From positions 32,221 to 96,220 of the forward strand of contig JAKQKQ010000190.1 of NCBI GenBank assembly GCA_029560585.1: DNA of 64,000 bases, written 5' to 3'. Numbering within the stretch: position 1 is the first letter of the stretch; every line of letters starts with the position of its first letter. Shown here in pieces: positions 59,818 through 64,000 of this stretch. The notes beneath the pieces were generated by a model. That model saw only the letters and a program-made list of their open reading frames with translations, did no database searches and was not told where the DNA came from. Position numbers and translations under genes: made by a program. Origin of the DNA: Verrucomicrobiota bacterium (GTDB lineage: Bacteria; Verrucomicrobiota; Verrucomicrobiia; JADLBR01).

Positions 59818-60746
59818 CGCTGAGGACCGCCCACATTGTCGGCCGCCGCGGCTCGGCACTCTTCATGGTCCTATGGGTCATCGCACTGATCTCCTTTCTC
59901 ACCCTCGGCCTCATCGAACTCATGAAAATCGACATCGACATGGAAATCGTGCGCTCCAAAGACTTCCGCGCCCGCCAGCTCGCGGAATCCGGCATCGCCA
60001 TAGCCACGCACCCCTCCATCGAGCGCTACGACCCCCTCCTGTTCCACGAGTTCGATGAGGGCGAATCGTACGACGTCCGCATCGAGAGCGAGGATGCTCG
60101 CCTGAACATCAACCGGATAATGCAAAGCGGGGATACCGACATCCTGCGCCGCCTTTTCACCCACTGGGACCTCACCCAGAGCGAGATCGACGACGTTCTC
60201 GCCGCCATGGAGGACTGGTTTGACTCGGACGACCTTCCCCGGCTCAACGGCGCCGAGTTTGAGGAGTACATCGAGGCCGGCCGACACCGCGGCCCCGGCA
60301 ACGCCCCCTTCCGCACCCTCGACGAACTCCGCGAGGTCCTCGGCCTGGACGTCCTTTTCGACAAAAAGCCCGACTGGATCGACTTCTTTAGCATCTACTC
60401 CAGCGGCCGGGTCAATCTCAACGACGCGCCGATCGACTTGATCCAAGTCATCTGTGGCGTCACCCTTACCCGCGCGGAGTCGTTCGTGCGCCTCCGCAAC
60501 GGACCCGATCGAGAGGAGCACACTGAGGACGATGTCATGTTCGAAAACCAGCAGGACGCCGCGGCCGCGCTCGGCCTGAGCGCCGACGAATTCCAGTCTT
60601 TCGGCAATCAGGTGACCCTGCAGAGTTCCACGATACGGATAACCAGCGTCGGCCGGGTCGATGAGCACGAGCGCACAATCACCGTGATCTTGCGCCGCAC
60701 GGCCCAGAACCCGACGGCGGAGATGATCGCGTGGGAAGAGGAATGA
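59814..60746 (+). CDS. gspK: Minor pseudopilin GspK
   Basis: A 310-residue GspK, the tip pseudopilin. A GS/ALFMVLWVIALISFLTLGL leader and helix is followed by RQLAESGIAIA. A helical saddle domain includes ARLNINRIMQSGD, 'VLAAMEDWFDSDDLPRLNGA' and FRTLDELREVLGLD, then 'YSSGRVNLNDAP', all typical of GspK. No Glu+5, as usual in the family. Confidence 0.92.
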   Translation: MTLRTAHIVGRRGSALFMVLWVIALISFLTLGLIELMKIDIDMEIVRSKDFRARQLAESGIAIATHPSIERYDPLLFHEFDEGESYDVRIESEDARLNINRIMQSGDTDILRRLFTHWDLTQSEIDDVLAAMEDWFDSDDLPRLNGAEFEEYIEAGRHRGPGNAPFRTLDELREVLGLDVLFDKKPDWIDFFSIYSSGRVNLNDAPIDLIQVICGVTLTRAESFVRLRNGPDREEHTEDDVMFENQQDAAAALGLSADEFQSFGNQVTLQSSTIRITSVGRVDEHERTITVILRRTAQNPTAEMIAWEEE

Positions 60747-60750
60747 TAGG

Positions 60751-61998
60751 ATGAGCGGCCAGGAAAAGAAAAATGCGGAGGCCTGCCTCGCGCTGCCCTT
60801 TGACGGCCATTGGGAACTCTGGGCGCTGCCCAGGGCCGCCGCCCCCAGGCTCCGTGTCCCGCAGGGAGACCCCGCCCGTTTCCCGCTCTCCGCCAACGCC
60901 ACCCTCGCGCTGCCCACCACCGCCCTCACCTGCCTCCCCCTCTGGCTGCTCACTTCCGACGCCGAACAAATACCCGGCATGATCCGCCTCCAGCTCGAAC
61001 AGCGCGGCCTCGTGGGCGGCGAGGGCCCCGAACCTGTCCACGCCTTCCGCATCGTGCCGCAGGACACGCACGCCGACCGAAGCCTCGTGCTTCTCGTGCT
61101 CCTCAGGGATGACGCCCCAAACGACCTCTGCCGCGCCGACTTCCAGCGGTTCGATGCCGCCCCGCGCTGCCTCAACCTTCCGCCTGATCAGTACACGCTC
61201 TGGCGCGAGCTCGATCGCCTCGTGCTCGCGCTCACGCGCGGCCGCGACCCCATCTTCTTCCAGCCCCTTTGCGCAACCGATCCCAGCATCGACCTCTGCA
61301 CCGAGATCCGGTGCATCCACATGTCCCTCGCCGCCCAGAGAATCGCCCCCGCAAAACCCTCCCTCACCATCTGGGCCGGCGTCGAACCAGCCGCCCTTGA
61401 ATTGCTCCAGCATGAGCTGGGCTTCCCGGTAACCACCGCCCGCCGCCCCCCGCCACGCCTGCCCGCCCCTGCCTGGAACATCATGCCCCACGCCGTCAGG
61501 GCCGAACAGGAGCGCCGCAAGCAGGCCAAGCGCACGTCGGGCATCGTCGCCATCGCAGCTGTCCTGTATCTCCTGGGGATCGGCGCCTTCGTGGCGCACA
61601 TCGCCCTCCTGAAAAAATCGGTCGAAGCGAGCCGCGTCCAACTTCACGTCGACCAGCCCGCCGTCGAACGGATCCGCGACGCCGCCAGCCGCTGGAACGC
61701 CATGGAACTGGCCCTCGACCCGCAACTCAACCCGCTGGAGTTCTTGCTCCAGGCCACCGACGCCATGGCCCCCGAAGGCGTCCGCATGACCCAGTTCCAG
61801 CTCTCCGGATACAAGCTCCGCATCGAAGGGGAGGCCCGTCCGCCCACCGCCTTCGTCGCGTACCGGGAGCACATCGAGCACCACGCGTTCTTCAGCGGTT
61901 TCCGCTGGGAGCGTGCCGAGCCGGTCATCGAGGCCAACAACATCGCGAAGTTCTCCATCCAGGGATCCCACCCGTATGCGCCCACTGACAAAAAGTGA
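60751..61998 (+). CDS. gspL: GspL-like type II secretion assembly ATPase partner
   Basis: A 415-residue protein with an actin-like cytoplasmic part (about 1-245; weak PilM/GspL similarity), one transmembrane helix (about 270-290; SGIVAIAAVLYLLGIGAFVA) and a periplasmic ferredoxin-like domain of the PilN/GspL type ('FLLQATDAMAPEGVRMTQFQ'). GspL recruits the secretion ATPase GspE to the inner membrane; GspE is not in the window. It begins four bases after gspK. Confidence 0.72.
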   Translation: MSGQEKKNAEACLALPFDGHWELWALPRAAAPRLRVPQGDPARFPLSANATLALPTTALTCLPLWLLTSDAEQIPGMIRLQLEQRGLVGGEGPEPVHAFRIVPQDTHADRSLVLLVLLRDDAPNDLCRADFQRFDAAPRCLNLPPDQYTLWRELDRLVLALTRGRDPIFFQPLCATDPSIDLCTEIRCIHMSLAAQRIAPAKPSLTIWAGVEPAALELLQHELGFPVTTARRPPPRLPAPAWNIMPHAVRAEQERRKQAKRTSGIVAIAAVLYLLGIGAFVAHIALLKKSVEASRVQLHVDQPAVERIRDAASRWNAMELALDPQLNPLEFLLQATDAMAPEGVRMTQFQLSGYKLRIEGEARPPTAFVAYREHIEHHAFFSGFRWERAEPVIEANNIAKFSIQGSHPYAPTDKK

Positions 61999-62515
61999 AA
62001 AGCGCCTCGCGCTCGTGCTCGGCCTGCTGCTCTTCGCGGTGGCCAATCTCATCGTCTGGAACTACCTCGCCGGCCTCCGCTCCGATCTCGTCACCGAACA
62101 GGCGCGCCAGAGTTCCGCGCAGATGGAGCACAGGACCTGGCTGGGCCAACGGGACCTCTGGATGCAGCGCATGGCATGGCTCGAGACGAATCAGCCTCCC
62201 GCGACCAGTCCCAGCGCGCTTCTGGAAAGTGTCCAGCAGGCCGCCCAAAAACACAGCATCGAGGTCAAAGACCCCAAGCTCGTCAGCCCCAATCCTCAGC
62301 CCCTGTACATGGAGATCGCCGTGGGCCTCTCCGCGATCGGTTCCATCGAAAACATCGCCGCATGGATCGCCGAAGTCCAGCAACCCACGCTGTTCCGCCT
62401 GCTCAAACAGCTCGTCATCAAGCCCGCCGACGATAAAGGCAACCTCCGCGCCGATGTCATAGTCGCCCAGTGGTGCAAACCGGAGGGGACCGTGGACACA
62501 AAACCGAAGCCGTGA
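61976..62515 (+). CDS. gspM: GspM-like type II secretion inner-membrane protein
   Basis: A 179-residue bitopic protein. A single N-terminal helix (about 8-27; LALVLGLLLFAVANLIVWNY) follows a short basic tail. A periplasmic helix and ferredoxin-like domain (LLESVQQAAQKHSIEVKDPK; ENIAAWIAEVQQPTLFRLLK) follow, as in GspM/PilO. ATG 61976 lies 23 bases before the gspL stop. GspL and GspM bind each other in the assembly platform. Confidence 0.75.
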   Translation: MRPLTKSEKRLALVLGLLLFAVANLIVWNYLAGLRSDLVTEQARQSSAQMEHRTWLGQRDLWMQRMAWLETNQPPATSPSALLESVQQAAQKHSIEVKDPKLVSPNPQPLYMEIAVGLSAIGSIENIAAWIAEVQQPTLFRLLKQLVIKPADDKGNLRADVIVAQWCKPEGTVDTKPKP

Positions 62516-62541
62516 GGGAGCGTAAGGATGCCAGTTTGCCC

Positions 62542-62569
62542 TTTGCCCGGAGCCCCGCACGGCTATAAT
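62542..62569 (+). promoter_or_regulatory. Candidate promoter for the GspC-like gene
   Basis: TTTGCC (62542-62547), 16 bases and an exact TATAAT (62564-62569) in the 126-base gap after gspM. This would start a separate transcript about 65 bases before ATG 62642. Confidence 0.45.
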
Positions 62570-62641
62570 TTACTGTTTTGGCTTTTGGGGGCATAGTATC
62601 CCCGTAACCGTGGCGGGCACCCCGGGGTTGTATCTCAGACG

Positions 62642-63532
62642 ATGGTGAACCGAACGACAGAGCATTGGCTGCGGGCGATAATCCTCGCCGCCGCAATGGG
62701 CTGTGCCTCCGCCTTCCCCGCACAGGAGTCCACCAAGCGCACCCTCCCTTCACGCCACATCATCTCGAAGACGCACTCAAAGGAACATCATCCCAACGAT
62801 GAAACCCGGGTCGCGCCAAAACCCCACCATCCCGAAACACCCGCGCCGCACGGCTCTCCCACCGGCCCACAGCCCGGACCCAAGCCCCTCCCCACGGACG
62901 AATCCCCAGCCGCAGACGCCGCGGGCCCAAATAACCCGCCACAGTCCCCCACTCCACCACCCGCGGCGGCGCCCGCCCCAGACAACAATGCCCCGGCCTC
63001 CTCGCCAAGACCCGCCGCCACCGCCCAGGAAGAATCGATCCTGCCAAATGCCCCCCCTCTCGAACGATTCAAACCGCTCTGGCAGAATTCGCCCTTCGCC
63101 CGAAACATCCTCCCCGAGAATAAACCCGTGGTCGCCACAGCCGAATTCACGCTGCTGGGAATTGGCGGCCTCGGCAACAAGTGGTGCGCCCTCGTCCTCG
63201 ACAAGAAATCTCAACCCCAGCGAAGACTGCTCCTCTTCGACGACGCCACCGAAGGCCAGGACCGCCTCGTTAAGGTCACCGAGTCGCCCAGCCTCGATCA
63301 GGTCACCGCAGAGATCGTCGTGGGCGGCGCGCCCTACGTGGTGCGATACGACATCGCCTCATTGAAAGCCCAAGCGGCCACCGCCGGACCAGGACCACAG
63401 CACGTTCCGGCACCGGCCATAAAACCCGCTCCAGGCCAGCCGCCGCCCCCCCAGCCATCGGCCTCACCCCCCTCGCCCGTGCGGGTTCTTCCCAGGCGCC
63501 GCTACTACCCCTCCTCCAACCCCCAGCGATGA
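62642..63532 (+). CDS. Pro-rich exported protein, possibly GspC-like
   Basis: A 296-residue protein: a signal peptide or membrane anchor (about 8-25), a Pro/Ala-rich linker (about 30-135), a beta domain (about 140-235; 'FKPLWQNSPFARNILPENKP', AEFTLLGIGG and LDQVTAEIVVGGAPYVVRYD) and a further Pro-rich C-terminus. The 'FKPLWQ.SPF' start and the small beta domain, in the place between gspM and a putative secretin, resemble GspC/PilP homology-region proteins that link the inner-membrane platform to the secretin. This is inference; no strong family match by eye. Confidence 0.6.
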   Translation: MVNRTTEHWLRAIILAAAMGCASAFPAQESTKRTLPSRHIISKTHSKEHHPNDETRVAPKPHHPETPAPHGSPTGPQPGPKPLPTDESPAADAAGPNNPPQSPTPPPAAAPAPDNNAPASSPRPAATAQEESILPNAPPLERFKPLWQNSPFARNILPENKPVVATAEFTLLGIGGLGNKWCALVLDKKSQPQRRLLLFDDATEGQDRLVKVTESPSLDQVTAEIVVGGAPYVVRYDIASLKAQAATAGPGPQHVPAPAIKPAPGQPPPPQPSASPPSPVRVLPRRRYYPSSNPQR

Positions 63533-63542
63533 ACACTCGCGC

Positions 63543-63600
63543 TAGCTCGAAAATCCGAATCACCGGACGTGGGAGCCCGCTTTCAGGCGACCCGAATCCA
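63543..63600 (+). repeat. Short dispersed repeat copy, end motif plus one palindrome
   Basis: TAGCTCGAAAATCC (63543-63556) followed by ACGTGGGAGCCCGCTTTCAGGC, a decayed form of the type B palindrome. It starts ten bases after the stop codon of the preceding gene, in the same orientation. Confidence 0.7.
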
Positions 63601-63704
63601 GTGCCAGTGTGCTCGCCAACCCATCGTCATCGACCCGCGTCACCCGCAAACACCCAGACGGCGTTTGACCAACCGACACCCAAGGCCCTAAACTTGTGAC
63701 TCCA

Positions 63705-64000
63705 ATGATATCAGCCCCCCGGACCCCCGCCATCCGATGGCTCGCCATCGCCGCAGCCCTGCTCGGATTCGGCCTCATCCAGGCGCAGGACAGCGCGGCT
63801 CCGGCCCCTAATAAAGTCGAGGCGGCCGCGCCCGTACAGGTCCAAGCACCCGCGCCAAACCCGGCCGCCCAACCGCCTCCCCCTGTCCAGATGCCGCCGC
63901 CCCCGCCCCCAAGAATCGTACCCAGCCAAGTCGCCCCCGCCGCCCCCCCGACGATCACACCCCCCCCGGCCACGCCGCTCGCCATGCCCGCGGCACCGGC
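63705..64000 (+). CDS. Start of an exported Pro-rich protein (partial; possible GspD)
   Basis: An ATG at 63705 opens a frame without stop to the window end (98 codons). The signal peptide (about 10-27; IRWLAIAAALLGFGLIQAQD) is followed by an Ala/Pro/Val-rich stretch. Proline-rich N-termini precede the N0 domain of secretins in some relatives, and the position after the GspC-like gene suits gspD, but no secretin motif is within reach. Confidence 0.7.
   Translation, partial: MISAPRTPAIRWLAIAAALLGFGLIQAQDSAAPAPNKVEAAAPVQVQAPAPNPAAQPPPPVQMPPPPPPRIVPSQVAPAAPPTITPPPATPLAMPAAP

Noticed and set aside
63560..63985. Minus-strand Gly/Ala-rich frame near the window end
   Set aside because: Antisense of the Pro/Ala-rich exported protein beginning at 63705; proline codons read as glycine on the other strand.

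Overview
The window is a 64 kb, GC-rich, densely packed bacterial chromosome segment. It reads like a member of the PVC superphylum, most likely Verrucomicrobiota. This is an inference from gene content: an ECF sigma factor next to a Ser/Thr kinase with TPR repeats, a secreted PEP-CTERM protein, a GldA/GldF/GldG plus DUF4340 ABC operon, an apiosidase-like DUF4038 hydrolase, a PQQ-propeller/HEAT protein and a type II secretion cluster. No ribosomal RNA is present. One tRNA (Ala, CGC) is present.

Left part (1-16,930): a minus-strand operon phoH - pgpH-like - ybeY - recO, an exported Pcm-like methyltransferase, a PEP-CTERM metalloprotease, a FAH-family enzyme, a lipoate/octanoate ligase-like protein and a solitary nuoH. 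Then come a minus-strand gliding-type ABC operon and a plus-strand corA with an apiosidase-like glycoside hydrolase. Middle-left (16,967-26,193): ECF sigma plus kinase, PQQ/HEAT protein, a four-Asp-box sialidase-like protein, a truncated mgtE remnant beside a long hairpin, and a secreted esterase.

Middle (26,242-39,053): a long minus-strand run of ftsK - rodZ - thiE - midA-like - uxs - infC - rpmI - rplT, with several 4-nt stop/start overlaps, facing a dual-CDGSH protein and a plus-strand operon hisC - tyrA - aroA - cmk - plsC. Then heparinase II/III-like, TolC-like and obg genes, and an unusual Suv3/Ski2-like helicase with a DEYQ box and a Cys cluster.

Right part (46,488-64,000): an exopolysaccharide operon (beta-barrel - wzc - wza - O-antigen polymerase with TPR tail) that runs directly into rsfS and meaB, and is driven by a near-consensus promoter that would give an almost leaderless mRNA. 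Next are tRNA-Ala and a DMT transporter with a small partner. Last is a type II secretion pseudopilin and assembly cluster, gspGHIJKLM, with a Pro-rich GspC-like protein and the start of a further Pro-rich exported protein cut by the window edge.

The most unexpected structure is a family of dispersed modular palindromic elements sharing a 14-base end motif resembling TAGCTCGAAAATTC. They lie in the same orientation just after the stop codons of preceding genes, and in two cases supply the stop codon. One related insertion sits inside the start of gspH, flanked by a 12-bp direct duplication. Conceptual removal restores an ATG in frame with a textbook prepilin leader.
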